A stretch of DNA of 64,000 nucleotides from Microbacterium indicum DSM 19969 (lineage in GTDB: Bacteria; Actinomycetota; Actinomycetes; Actinomycetales; Microbacteriaceae). The notes beneath the pieces were generated by a model, which saw only the letters and a program-made list of their open reading frames with translations, ran no database searches and was not told the DNA's origin. Made by a program: the position numbers and the translations under genes. Position 1 is the first letter of the stretch, and every line of letters begins with the position of its first letter. Shown here piece after piece: positions 17,042-25,517 of the stretch. The DNA lies in assembly GCF_000422385.1 (NCBI RefSeq), contig NZ_AULR01000002.1:372001-436000 (forward strand), written 5' to 3'.

Positions 17042-18612
17042 GCGGCCGCCCCCTCGATGGCGACGGCCCGCAGCAGGGCGCCGGGCGACGCCGCGAGGAG
17101 CTCGCGCGTGTAGGGATCCGACGGCTCGGAGAGCACGCGGCTCGCGTCGCCGCGTTCGACGACGCGCCCGCCGCGCAGGACCGCGACCTCGTGGGCGAGC
17201 TGCGCCACGACGTCGAGGTCGTGGGTCACGAGGACGTATCCGAGGCCGAGCGACGCCTGCAGCTCGGCGAGGAGCCGCAGGACCTGCTGCTGCACCGACG
17301 CGTCGAGCGCGCTCGTCGGCTCGTCGAGCAGGACGAGGTCGGGGCGCGGGGCGAGCGCACGGGCGATCGCGACGCGCTGGCGCTGGCCCCCCGAGAGCTC
17401 GCGCGGCAGCCGGCCCGCGAAGTCGGCGGGCAGGTCGACGAGCTCCAGGAGCTCCGCGACGCGCGCGCGCCTCTCCGCGCGCGGAGCGCCGGCCCGCGCG
17501 AGCGGCTCGGCGATGCTGCGGCCGATCGAGAAGCGGGGGTCGAGCGCCGCGAAGGGGTTCTGCTGCACGAACTGCACGCGCGCGCCCGATCGCTCGACCG
17601 CGCCGCCCGTCGGGCGCTCGAGACCCAGCGCGAGCCGCAGCAACGTCGACTTGCCCGATCCCGACTCGCCGACGATCGCGAGCGTCCCGTGGGCGCGTGC
17701 CTCGAGCGACACGTCGTCCGCGGCGACGGCCCTCCCTCCCCCCGGAAGCGAGAACGTCCGCGATACCCCGCGCCACGCCAGGAGGACGGGGGCGTCCGCC
17801 GAGGCGGGCGCGGGCCGCAGCGCCGAACGCGACGGCGCGGCGTCGAGCAGCCGCCGGGTGTACTGCTCCGCCGGCGCCGAGACCACCGCTGCCGTCGGCC
17901 CCTCCTCGACGACTCGGCCGCCGCTCATGACGACGATCCGGTCCGAGCGATCGGCGGCGACGCCGAGGTCGTGCGTGATGAGGACGAGGGCGATCCCCCG
18001 CTCCCGCGCGAGACGATCGAGCCGGTCGAGGATCCGCTTCTGCACCGTGACGTCGAGGGCGCTCGTCGGCTCGTCGGCCACGATCACGTCGGGATCGCCC
18101 GCGAGCGCGATCGCGATGAGCACGCGCTGCCGGAGACCGCCGGACAGCTCGTGTGGGTGCTGGCGCGCGCGCGCCTCCGGGTCATCGATCCCGGCAGCCG
18201 AGAGCGCGTCGACGACGGCGACGTCGACGGCCGATCCCCGGAGGCCGCGCAGGCGCGCGGCCTCGGCCACCTGGTGCCCCACGCGCTGCGTCGGGTTGAG
18301 CGAGACCATCGGATCCTGCGGAACGAGGCCGACGACGCGGACGCGGACGCGCCGCGCGACCCGGTCGCGGGCCCCCGCGAGCTCGACACCGCCGACGGAG
18401 ACGGACCCGCGAGCGACCCGCGCCGCGTCCGGCAGGAGCGCGACGATCGCGTGCGCGAGCGTCGACTTCCCGGATCCCGACTCGCCGACGATCGCGACGC
18501 GCTCGCCGCGGGCGACGTCGAGGTCGACGCCCCGCACGGCGCGCACCTCGGCGCGGGCCGTGCGGTACTCGACCTCGAGGCCGCGGATGCTGATGATGGG
18601 GTCTGACGTCAT
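17038..18612 (-). CDS. ABC transporter ATPase, fused DppD-DppF type (two nucleotide-binding domains)
   Basis: This 524-residue protein carries two complete ABC ATPase domains, energising the adjacent peptide-type importer. Each half has a Walker A GESGSGKST (first at about residue 43), a signature (LSGGLRQRV, then LSGGQRQRV) and a Walker B (VIVADEP, LVLLDEP). The halves correspond to the DppD and DppF subunits and are joined by an Ala/Pro-rich linker near residues 265-285. The short oligopeptide-type C-terminal extensions (EQYTRRLLDA, DPYTRELLAA) are present. It overlaps the permease gene by ATGA. Confidence 0.92.
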   Translation of the reverse strand: MTSDPIISIRGLEVEYRTARAEVRAVRGVDLDVARGERVAIVGESGSGKSTLAHAIVALLPDAARVARGSVSVGGVELAGARDRVARRVRVRVVGLVPQDPMVSLNPTQRVGHQVAEAARLRGLRGSAVDVAVVDALSAAGIDDPEARARQHPHELSGGLRQRVLIAIALAGDPDVIVADEPTSALDVTVQKRILDRLDRLARERGIALVLITHDLGVAADRSDRIVVMSGGRVVEEGPTAAVVSAPAEQYTRRLLDAAPSRSALRPAPASADAPVLLAWRGVSRTFSLPGGGRAVAADDVSLEARAHGTLAIVGESGSGKSTLLRLALGLERPTGGAVERSGARVQFVQQNPFAALDPRFSIGRSIAEPLARAGAPRAERRARVAELLELVDLPADFAGRLPRELSGGQRQRVAIARALAPRPDLVLLDEPTSALDASVQQQVLRLLAELQASLGLGYVLVTHDLDVVAQLAHEVAVLRGGRVVERGDASRVLSEPSDPYTRELLAASPGALLRAVAIEGAAA

Positions 18613-19493
18613 CGCCGGATCTCCTCGAGGGTCTTGGACAGGTGGTTGAGGCTCAGCACGATCGCGGCGACGAAGAGCCCGGGAGCGAGCGACACCCAGG
18701 GCGCGGTCGCGAGGAAGTCGCGCCCGTTGGCGATGAGCGTGCCCCACTCGGCGGCGGGCGGGGCGGCGCCGAAGCCGAGGAAGCTGAGCGCCGCGACCTG
18801 CAGGATCGCGGAGCCGAAGTCGAGCACCGCGAGCACCGCGACGGGTCCCCACGAGTTCGGGAGCACGTGCTCGAGGAGGACCCGCGTGCGCGAGGTTCCC
18901 GCGACGCGCGACGCCTCGATGTAGGGCAGGGTCTTGACCCGCAGGACCTCGGCGCGGGTCGTGCGCGCGAAGCCGGGGATGATCCCGATCCCGACCGCGA
19001 TCGCGACGGGCAGGGTCCCGAAGCCGATCGCGGTCACGATCGCGAGGGCCAGCAGGAGGCCGGGGATCGCGAGGAGGACGTCGACGATGCGCATGAGCAC
19101 GGCGTCCACCTCCCCGCCCGCGAAGCCCGAGACGACGCCGATCGCGAGCCCCGCGACGAGCGCGATCGCGAGCGCGATGAGGGTCGCCGTCAGCGTGAGC
19201 GACGAGCCGTGGATGACACGGGAGAACAGGTCGCGCCCCACCTCGTCGGTTCCGAAGAGGTGCGCGGCGCTCGGCGCGAGGAGCCGGTCGGCGGGCGCCG
19301 TCGCCGTCGGGTCGTACGGGGCGATGAGGCCGGGCGCCGCCGCGGCCAGCGCGGCGAAGGCGACGATCGCGAGCGCGAGGACCGCGCCGGGGCGGCGCAG
19401 CCACGCCGGCACGCGGCGCCTGGGCGGCGCGGCCGGAGCGGCGGCGGGGATCTGGGGGTCCTGGACGACGGACCTCTCGAGGACGGCGGTCAT
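18609..19493 (-). CDS. ABC transporter permease, DppC type
   Basis: A 294-residue inner-membrane permease of the peptide/nickel family. The N-terminus has a transmembrane helix after APRRR-type basic residues (VLALAIVAFAALAAAAPG), then the DppC hallmark HLFGTDEVGRDLFSRVIHG and five further membrane segments. The EAA loop for ATPase contact is EASRVAGTSRTRVLLEHVLPN. It pairs with the DppB-type permease immediately upstream (ATGA overlap). Confidence 0.93.
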   Translation of the reverse strand: MTAVLERSVVQDPQIPAAAPAAPPRRRVPAWLRRPGAVLALAIVAFAALAAAAPGLIAPYDPTATAPADRLLAPSAAHLFGTDEVGRDLFSRVIHGSSLTLTATLIALAIALVAGLAIGVVSGFAGGEVDAVLMRIVDVLLAIPGLLLALAIVTAIGFGTLPVAIAVGIGIIPGFARTTRAEVLRVKTLPYIEASRVAGTSRTRVLLEHVLPNSWGPVAVLAVLDFGSAILQVAALSFLGFGAAPPAAEWGTLIANGRDFLATAPWVSLAPGLFVAAIVLSLNHLSKTLEEIRR

Positions 19494-20446
19494 GCGAGCG
19501 ACACCTTTCCGACGCGGGCGATCCGCGGATCGAGGAGGGGGTAGAGCAGGTCGACCGCGAGGTTCACGACGACGAAGGCCGCCGCCGCGAGCACGACGAT
19601 CGCCTGCACGACGGGGATGTCCTGCGCGAGGACGGCCTCCTGCGCGAGCCGGCCGACGCCGTGGCGGGAGAACACCGTCTCGACGACGATCGCGCCCGTG
19701 ACCGTCGAGCCGACGAGGAGTCCGAGGATCGTGAGAGTCGACAGCGCCGCGTTGCGGAACGCGTGCCGCGCCTGCGTCGCGAGCCGGCTGAGCCCCTTGG
19801 CGCGCGCCGTCGCGATGTACGGCTCGCCGAGGACGTCGTCGAGGCTGCGCGTCAGCACCTGCGCCAGGACGGCCGCGGTCGGGATCGCCATCGTGATCGC
19901 CGGGAGCACGATCCCCCGGATCCCCTCCCCGCCCACGGCGGGGAACCAGCCGAGGGCGAAGGCGAACACCTGCACGAGGACGAGCCCGATCCAGAAGTTC
20001 GGGACGCTCGCCCCGACGGCGGGCAGGCGCCGGAGGAGCGCCGAGACGGGGCCGCGCGGTGACCAGGTCGCGAGGAACGCGAGGGCGACGCCGCCGGCGA
20101 GCGCGAGCGCGATCGCCGCGCCGCTCAGGGCGAGGGTGCCCGGCAGGCGCTCCGCGAGCAGGTCGGTCACGGGCACGTGGTGCGCGTAGGAGACGCCGAA
20201 GTCGCCCCGGAGCGCGCCGCCGAGGAGCGAGACGTACTGCTCCCACACGGGGCGGTCGAGCCCCAGGCGAGCCGCGGCCTCGGCGCGCTGCGCGGCCGTC
20301 AGCGAGTCGACCTCGACGTTGTTCGCGGCGAGCATGATCGCGATGGGGTCGCTCGGGAGCAGGTAGAGGATCGCGAAGGTCGCGGTGTACGCGGCCCAGA
20401 GCACGAGGATCGCCTGCCCGACGCGGCGCGCGATGTACGCCGCCAC
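19490..20446 (-). CDS. ABC transporter permease, DppB type
   Basis: A 318-residue permease starting MAAYIARRVGQAILVLWAAY, typical of DppB, with the DFGVSY segment before the main membrane domain, about six transmembrane helices, and the coupling loop TARAKGLSRLATQARHAFRN. The GTG start lies one base after the stop of the binding-protein gene. Together with the next permease and the fused ATPase it forms a complete importer. Confidence 0.93.
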   Translation of the reverse strand: MAAYIARRVGQAILVLWAAYTATFAILYLLPSDPIAIMLAANNVEVDSLTAAQRAEAAARLGLDRPVWEQYVSLLGGALRGDFGVSYAHHVPVTDLLAERLPGTLALSGAAIALALAGGVALAFLATWSPRGPVSALLRRLPAVGASVPNFWIGLVLVQVFAFALGWFPAVGGEGIRGIVLPAITMAIPTAAVLAQVLTRSLDDVLGEPYIATARAKGLSRLATQARHAFRNAALSTLTILGLLVGSTVTGAIVVETVFSRHGVGRLAQEAVLAQDIPVVQAIVVLAAAAFVVVNLAVDLLYPLLDPRIARVGKVSLA

Positions 20447-20447
20447 G

Positions 20448-22097
20448 TCACGCCTGCTTCCAGATGTCGTAGTAGGAGAGGAAGGACTCGCTCGTGAACC
20501 GGAAGCCGTTGACGCCGGGCGCGATGCCGGCCTGCTGCACGCGCTCGAAGAGCGGGATCGACACGGCGTCCGAGATGAGGAGGTCCTGGAGCTCGGCGTA
20601 GACGTCGGCGCGGTCCGCCGCGTCGGTCGTCGTCGTCCCCGCGTCGAAGAGATCGCGGATCCGCTGGGCGGTGTCGGCGCTCTGCGCGTTGTCGGCGAGG
20701 GCGACGGATCCCGCGTAGCGGTTGTCGAGGATCCACGCGAGGACGCCCGGGTCGGCGCGCGTGTAGTACGTGCCGAGGAGGTCGTACTCCCCGCCCGAGA
20801 CGATCGACGCGCGCTCGGAGGCCTGGTACACCGAGAGCTCGAGGTCGATCCCGATCTGCTTGAGCTGATCCTGGAGCAGCACCTCGCCGGGCGACTCCGC
20901 CGTGATCGGGGCGACGAGCGTGAGGGTCTCGCCGTCCTTCGTGCGGTAGTCGTCGCCGTCCGCGAGCGTCCAGCCGGCCTCGTCGAGCAGGCGCGCTGCC
21001 TCGTCAGGGTCGTACGCGAGGGCGTCCGCCTCGCTCGTGAAGAAGGGCGTCGTGGTGTCGTACGCGCCCTCGACGACGGGGTAGTCGTCGCCGTACACCG
21101 TCGATGCGTACGTCTCCCGGTCGATGCCCGCCTGCACCGCCTGGCGCACGAGGGGATCGCTCAGGGGGTGGCCCTCCGAGGTGTTCGGGAACCAGGCCGA
21201 CGAGGGACCCGGGAGCGAGCGGGCCTCGACCGTGACGCCCGACGACTCGAGGAGCGTCGTGTCCTCGGGCGTGAAGGGATCGCGCGGCCAGGCGATGTCG
21301 CTCGCGCCGCTCGCGACGTCGCCGACGCGCACGCTGTCCTCGGCGACGTAGCGGATGTGCACGGCGTCGAGGTAGGCCTCGCCCTGGTGCGCGTTGAGTT
21401 CGCTCGCCCAGTCGTAGCCCGCGCGCTTCGTGAGCTCGATGCCCTCGCCGGGCGAGTACGAGTCGAGCGTGAAGGCGCCCGAGCCGGAGTAGTCGCCGAG
21501 GCAGCGTTCCTCGGGCGTCTTGTCGTAGGACGCCGCGGAGAGGATCGCGAGGTTCGTCGTCGACGTTCCCTGGAGGAACGCGGCGTTGGGCTCGGAGAAG
21601 TCGACCTGCACCGTGTGCTCGTCGACGGCCTCCGACGACGCGTAGCCCGCGATGTAGACGCCGCCGTAGGCACCCGGAACATCCTCCGTCGTCTGCTTCG
21701 CGCTGTCGAGGGCGCGCACGACCGAGTCGGCCGTGAAGTCGGTTCCGTCCGAGAAGGTGACGTCGTCGCGCAGCTCGAACGTGTACGTCAGGCCGTCGTC
21801 CGACACCTGCCAGTCGGTCGCGAGCCACGGCACGATCTCGCCCGTGTCGGGGTCCTGGTCGGTCAGCGAGTCGGCGACGTTGCGGATCACCTGGCGGTGC
21901 TCGATCCAGTAGGTCTGGAACGGGTCGACGCAGGAGAAGCTCGCGTTGTCCGGCCAGAACTCGACCGTCAGCTCGCCGCCGGAGACGGGGTCGCCGGCGT
22001 CGGCAGCAGAGCCGGCGGCGGTCTGCGCGCACCCGGCGAGGGCGAGGACCGAGAGGACGCCGATCGCGGCGGTCGCGCGGCGGAGGGGGAAGGTCAT
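20448..22097 (-). CDS. ABC transporter substrate-binding lipoprotein (SBP family 5)
   Basis: A 549-residue lipoprotein. The signal peptide ends in the lipobox LALAGC with Cys23, so it is anchored outside the cell membrane. The body is a family 5 (peptide/nickel) binding fold with YTFELRDDVTFSDGTDFTADSVV early on and PLSDPLVRQAVQAGIDRE in the middle. This fold carries peptides but also opines, sugars and other organic molecules, so the ligand cannot be read from the family. The neighbouring monooxygenases and sulfurtransferase suggest a sulfur-containing ligand. Confidence 0.9.
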   Translation of the reverse strand: MTFPLRRATAAIGVLSVLALAGCAQTAAGSAADAGDPVSGGELTVEFWPDNASFSCVDPFQTYWIEHRQVIRNVADSLTDQDPDTGEIVPWLATDWQVSDDGLTYTFELRDDVTFSDGTDFTADSVVRALDSAKQTTEDVPGAYGGVYIAGYASSEAVDEHTVQVDFSEPNAAFLQGTSTTNLAILSAASYDKTPEERCLGDYSGSGAFTLDSYSPGEGIELTKRAGYDWASELNAHQGEAYLDAVHIRYVAEDSVRVGDVASGASDIAWPRDPFTPEDTTLLESSGVTVEARSLPGPSSAWFPNTSEGHPLSDPLVRQAVQAGIDRETYASTVYGDDYPVVEGAYDTTTPFFTSEADALAYDPDEAARLLDEAGWTLADGDDYRTKDGETLTLVAPITAESPGEVLLQDQLKQIGIDLELSVYQASERASIVSGGEYDLLGTYYTRADPGVLAWILDNRYAGSVALADNAQSADTAQRIRDLFDAGTTTTDAADRADVYAELQDLLISDAVSIPLFERVQQAGIAPGVNGFRFTSESFLSYYDIWKQA

Positions 22098-22125
22098 GGG
22101 CGGGGGTCCATCCGGGTTCGGGTGA

Positions 22126-23256
22126 TCAGGGGGCGAGGAGGGCGCGGCCGGCCGTGAGGATCGCGGCGTCGTCCTGCGGCGGGTGCGGGCGCGAGCAGAG
22201 GACGTCGCGCAGGTGCCGCTCGAGGGGCTGCCCGCGGGTGAGGCCCGGGTTGCCGATCGCGGCGACGAGGCCCTCGACCGCGGCGATCGAGGCGCGAGAC
22301 GCGAGCGTCTTCACGAGGCCGAGGTCCGGGACGGGCTCCCCCGCGTCGATCGCGAGCGCGGCGCGGGCGATGACGGCGTCGGCCTGCGCGATCTGCGCCG
22401 CGGCCTCGCCGGCGACCGTCTGGATCCTCTCGAGCGTCGCGATCGGGCGGCCGAGCGAGGTGGGGACCCGCTCCTGCGCGAACCGCGCGAAGTCGGCGAG
22501 GGCGGCGCGGGCGACGCCGAGGTAGATCGACGGCACGACGACGGGGGCGATCCCCGCCACGGGCACGTTCTGCGAGGCGCGCTCGGGAAGGAAGCTCTCC
22601 TCGGGGACCTCGACCCCGTCGTAGACGACGTCGTGCGTCGACGACGCGCGGAGGCCGAGGTGATCCCAGGTGCGGACGATCGAGACGCCTGCGGCGTCGC
22701 CCGGCACGAGGATCGACCCCACGCGCGGGCTCGGCTCGTCCGTCACGACCCAGACGACGTGGAGGGCGAGCCCCTCCGACCCCGTCGCGAAGGCCTTCCG
22801 GCCCGTGACGCGCCAGCCCGTCGCGGTGCGCTCGGCAGTCGTGAGGGGTACGCCGCCCCGCGCGGGCGCGCCCAGCTCGGGCTCCGCTCGCACGGCGTTG
22901 ACGAGCGCGGGGCCGTCGAGCGACGCCGCGAGGAGCGCGTCGCGCGCAGCTTCCGGCCACGTCGGGTCGGCGCGCTGGTGCTCGTGCTGCAGGACCGTCA
23001 TCGCCGAGATGAGCGCGACGGCGGGGTCGCCCGCGCCGAGCGCCTGGAACACGCGGGACGCGTCGGCGGCCGACAGCGGGTCGGTGAGCGGAGCCGTGAG
23101 GATGCCGGCCGCGTGGACGGCGCGGATCCCCTCCCAGGGGAACGAGGCGTCGCGGTCGTGGGCGGGCGCGTGCTCGGCGAGCTCCCGCGTGAGGGACTCG
23201 AGCGAGGCGTCGTCGATCCGGACGGCGGGGAGCGTGCGGGCGTCGGCGAGCGTCAC
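22126..23256 (-). CDS. acyl-CoA dehydrogenase-fold flavoprotein, SfnB/DszC-like
   Basis: A 376-residue protein of the acyl-CoA dehydrogenase superfamily, with the middle-domain segments TGRKAFATGSEGL and WDHLGLRASSTHDVVYDGVEVP and a helical C-terminal domain. Members beside SsuD-like enzymes (SfnB, DszC and relatives) generally act as flavin-dependent monooxygenases or helpers in organosulfur use rather than in beta-oxidation. No electron-transfer flavoprotein or acyl-CoA ligase gene is near, which supports that reading. The GTG start overlaps the monooxygenase gene stop (GTGA). Confidence 0.82.
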   Translation of the reverse strand: MTLADARTLPAVRIDDASLESLTRELAEHAPAHDRDASFPWEGIRAVHAAGILTAPLTDPLSAADASRVFQALGAGDPAVALISAMTVLQHEHQRADPTWPEAARDALLAASLDGPALVNAVRAEPELGAPARGGVPLTTAERTATGWRVTGRKAFATGSEGLALHVVWVVTDEPSPRVGSILVPGDAAGVSIVRTWDHLGLRASSTHDVVYDGVEVPEESFLPERASQNVPVAGIAPVVVPSIYLGVARAALADFARFAQERVPTSLGRPIATLERIQTVAGEAAAQIAQADAVIARAALAIDAGEPVPDLGLVKTLASRASIAAVEGLVAAIGNPGLTRGQPLERHLRDVLCSRPHPPQDDAAILTAGRALLAP

Positions 23257-24395
23257 GCGCGCACGCCCTCGACGATCGCGGGCTGCGCGACGACCTCGCC
23301 GCGGCGCCCCGTCGCCTCGCGGTGCGCGAGCTCCTGCCTGACGAGCGGCAGGACGTAGCGCCCGTAGTCGATCGCGTCGTTGAGGTTGTCGTATCCGCGC
23401 ACCGACACGAGCTCGGCGCCCAGGTCGACGTAGTCGAGGATCGCCGCGGCGACGGTCTCGTAGCTGCCGACGAGGGCCGTCGAGGCGCCCTGCGCGTTCG
23501 TGATCGACGCGGGCTTCGTCCAGAGCGCGCGGTCGTGGACCTCTCCGCGGGCCGCGGCGGCGAGGAGGCGCTGCGATCCGACGTTCTGCGGGTCGGACGT
23601 CTGCTGCCTCCCCGGGACGAGGCCGCCGTTCGCGTAGGTCTCGGCGACGCGCGCGATGCGGCGGTGCGCCTTCTCCCAGGCGAGCTCGTCGGTCTCCGCG
23701 ACGATGGGGCGGAACGTGACCCAGATCCGCGGCCGGTCGGTGCGGCCCGCCGCGCGCGCCGACGCGTCGATGCGGTCGATCTGCTCGCGGGTGTCGGCGA
23801 GCGGCTCGCCCCAGAGGCCGAAGATGTCGCCGAGCGCGCCTCCGACGCGATAGGCCGCGTCGGAGGATCCGCCGACCGAGATCGGGATGCGGCGCGTCGG
23901 CCGGAACCCCGGGCCGAAGTCGTCGAAGACGTAGTGCGCTCCCGCGTGGCTGAACGGGGCCTCCTCCTCCCAGGCGCGGCGGAGAATGCGGATCCACTCC
24001 TCCGAGCGGTCGTAGCGCTCGTCCTTCGGGAGGTAGTCGCCCTGTCGCGCCTGCTCGGCGTCGCTCCCGCCCGAGATGACGTGCAGCACGGCGCGGCCGT
24101 CCGAGACCTGGTCGAGCGTCGCGAGCTGCTGCGCCGCGACGGTCGGGTGGACGGTGTTCGGCCGCACGGCGACGATGGGCTGGATCCGCTCCGTCGCCGC
24201 GGCGACCGCGGTCGCGACGACGAAGGAGTCGGGCCCCGTGCTGCCGTAGGGCACGAGCGTGTAGTCGAAGCCGGCGTCCTCGAGGGCGCGCGCGTAACGA
24301 CGCAGGTACGCCGGATCCAGCGGGCGGCCCCCCGTCGCGGGCCGCAGCTCGTCGTGGTCGCGGACGTTGATCGCGCTGATGAATTCGACGGTCAT
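23253..24395 (-). CDS. LLM-class FMNH2-dependent monooxygenase, SsuD (alkanesulfonate monooxygenase)-like
   Basis: A 380-residue luciferase-like monooxygenase that begins MTVEFISAINVRDHDELRP. Segments close to SsuD are VRPNTVHPTVAAQQLATLD, NVISGG-type LHVISGGSDAEQARQGD, GGSSDAAYRVGGALGDIFGLWGE-type region and the C-terminal SVRGYDN. SsuD enzymes split the C-S bond of sulfonates with FMNH2 and oxygen, giving an aldehyde and sulfite. They need a flavin reductase (SsuE), and none is in the window. The exact substrate is unknown. It overlaps both neighbours by 4 bases. Confidence 0.88.
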   Translation of the reverse strand: MTVEFISAINVRDHDELRPATGGRPLDPAYLRRYARALEDAGFDYTLVPYGSTGPDSFVVATAVAAATERIQPIVAVRPNTVHPTVAAQQLATLDQVSDGRAVLHVISGGSDAEQARQGDYLPKDERYDRSEEWIRILRRAWEEEAPFSHAGAHYVFDDFGPGFRPTRRIPISVGGSSDAAYRVGGALGDIFGLWGEPLADTREQIDRIDASARAAGRTDRPRIWVTFRPIVAETDELAWEKAHRRIARVAETYANGGLVPGRQQTSDPQNVGSQRLLAAAARGEVHDRALWTKPASITNAQGASTALVGSYETVAAAILDYVDLGAELVSVRGYDNLNDAIDYGRYVLPLVRQELAHREATGRRGEVVAQPAIVEGVRA

Positions 24396-25273
24396 GCTGC
24401 TGCCTCCGGGCTCGCGGCGGGCGAGGCGCCCTCCGGTGTCGGCCCCGTCGCGACGGGGAGTTCGGGATGGTTCGACCACTGGCTCCACGAGCCGGGGAAG
24501 AGGATCGGGGCGTAGCCCGCGAGCGTCAGGGCCGCGAAGGCGTGCGACGCCGTCACCCCCGAGCCGCAGTAGACCGCCACGGGGGCGCCCTCTGTGACGC
24601 CGGCCGCGGCGAAGCGCTCGCGCAGCTCGTCGGCGGGCAGGAAGCGCCCGTCCGGCGTCGTGCTGTCGACGGTCGGGAGGCTCACGGCGCCTGGCACGTG
24701 GCCGGCGCGCGGGTCGATCGGCTCGGTTTCGCCGCGGTAGCGCTCGGCGGCGCGCACGTCGAGGAGCACACCGTCGGCCGCGACGCGGGCGGCGCCGTCG
24801 ATGTCGACGACGGCGAGCCCGCCCCTGCCCAGGGTGACGTCCCCGGGCTCGGGCGACGACTCCCCCGTCTCGACGTCGTGCCCCGCCGAGATCCAGCCGC
24901 GCAGCGCGCCGTCGAGGATCCGCACGTCGGCGATGCCCGCGTCGCGCAGGAGCCACCAGGCGCGGGACGCCGACAGCGAGCGGAGCGCGTCGTACACGAC
25001 GACGGAGTCGCCGTCCGAGATCCCCCACCGGCGGGCCGCGGCCTCGAGGCGCTCGCGCGAGGGCAGCGGGTGCCTCCCGTCGGCGGCGGGGCTCCCCGCC
25101 TCGGCGAGCTCGGTCTCGAGGTCGACGTACACGGCTCCGGGGATGTGCCCCTCCGCGAACGCCTCGCGGCCGTCCGTGCGCTCGAGGCGCCAGCGCACGT
25201 CGAGCACGCGCGGCGGGCGGTCGCCGGCGAGGCGGTCGGCGAGCTCGTCGGGTTCGATGAGGATCTCGGTCAT
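24392..25273 (-). CDS. sulfurtransferase, two rhodanese domains (SseA-like)
   Basis: A 293-residue protein with tandem rhodanese domains. The C-terminal one has the active-site loop YCGSGVTASHA with the catalytic cysteine (CGSGVTA, as in 3-mercaptopyruvate sulfurtransferases); the N-terminal one has YDALRSLSASRAWW at the equivalent place and lacks cysteine, as usual for this family. It transfers sulfane sulfur from thiosulfate or 3-mercaptopyruvate to a thiol or cyanide. I chose the ATG at 25273 with GGGAGG 8 bases upstream over one 18 bases earlier. It is the first gene of the nine-gene operon. Confidence 0.9.
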   Translation of the reverse strand: MTEILIEPDELADRLAGDRPPRVLDVRWRLERTDGREAFAEGHIPGAVYVDLETELAEAGSPAADGRHPLPSRERLEAAARRWGISDGDSVVVYDALRSLSASRAWWLLRDAGIADVRILDGALRGWISAGHDVETGESSPEPGDVTLGRGGLAVVDIDGAARVAADGVLLDVRAAERYRGETEPIDPRAGHVPGAVSLPTVDSTTPDGRFLPADELRERFAAAGVTEGAPVAVYCGSGVTASHAFAALTLAGYAPILFPGSWSQWSNHPELPVATGPTPEGASPAASPEAAA

Positions 25274-25327
25274 CAGGCTGCCTCCCGGCACTCGGTCCCG
25301 CGACGCGGGGGTGCGCCGTGGACCGCA

Positions 25328-25406
25328 ACGCTATGGCCTGATCAGGTTCCCGTTCCGCCGCCCGCGTCCCCGTGTGACGGACCGTGTCGCCGTGCGTCGT
25401 CACACG
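25328..25406 (-). promoter_or_regulatory. promoter and two inverted repeats upstream of the sulfur operon
   Basis: The minus strand has a -10 TAGCGT at 25333-25328, giving a leader of about 48 bases. The perfect palindrome CCTGATCAGG (25337-25346) sits in the spacer just upstream of the -10. Further up, CGTGTGACG (25371-25379) and CGTCACACG (25398-25406) form a 9-base inverted repeat with an 18-base spacer, at about -50 to -85. The first position suits a repressor and the second an activator; neither matches a site I recognise. Confidence 0.5.
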
Positions 25407-25517
25407 GCTCTCCCTGCGGCCACGGGCGCACGGAATCGCCTGTTCCGACGGGATTAATCGGAATTGCGCATCGGCCGCCCGCGGGCGTCGCGGAGGGCGC
25501 GGATGTTGCGGAGTGTG

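Noticed and set aside
22126..23256. Assigning the acyl-CoA dehydrogenase-like gene to fatty-acid oxidation
   Set aside because: It is coupled to an SsuD-like monooxygenase and a sulfurtransferase, lacks electron-transfer partners nearby and is far from the fadA-fadB genes, so an organosulfur role is more likely.
25321..25350. Resemblance of GGAACCTGATCAGG on the minus strand to the 3' part of a thiamine pyrophosphate riboswitch
   Set aside because: The 5' part (CTGAGA element) is missing in the sequence upstream, and the downstream genes are sulfur-related. The bases are better explained as a palindrome next to the -10.
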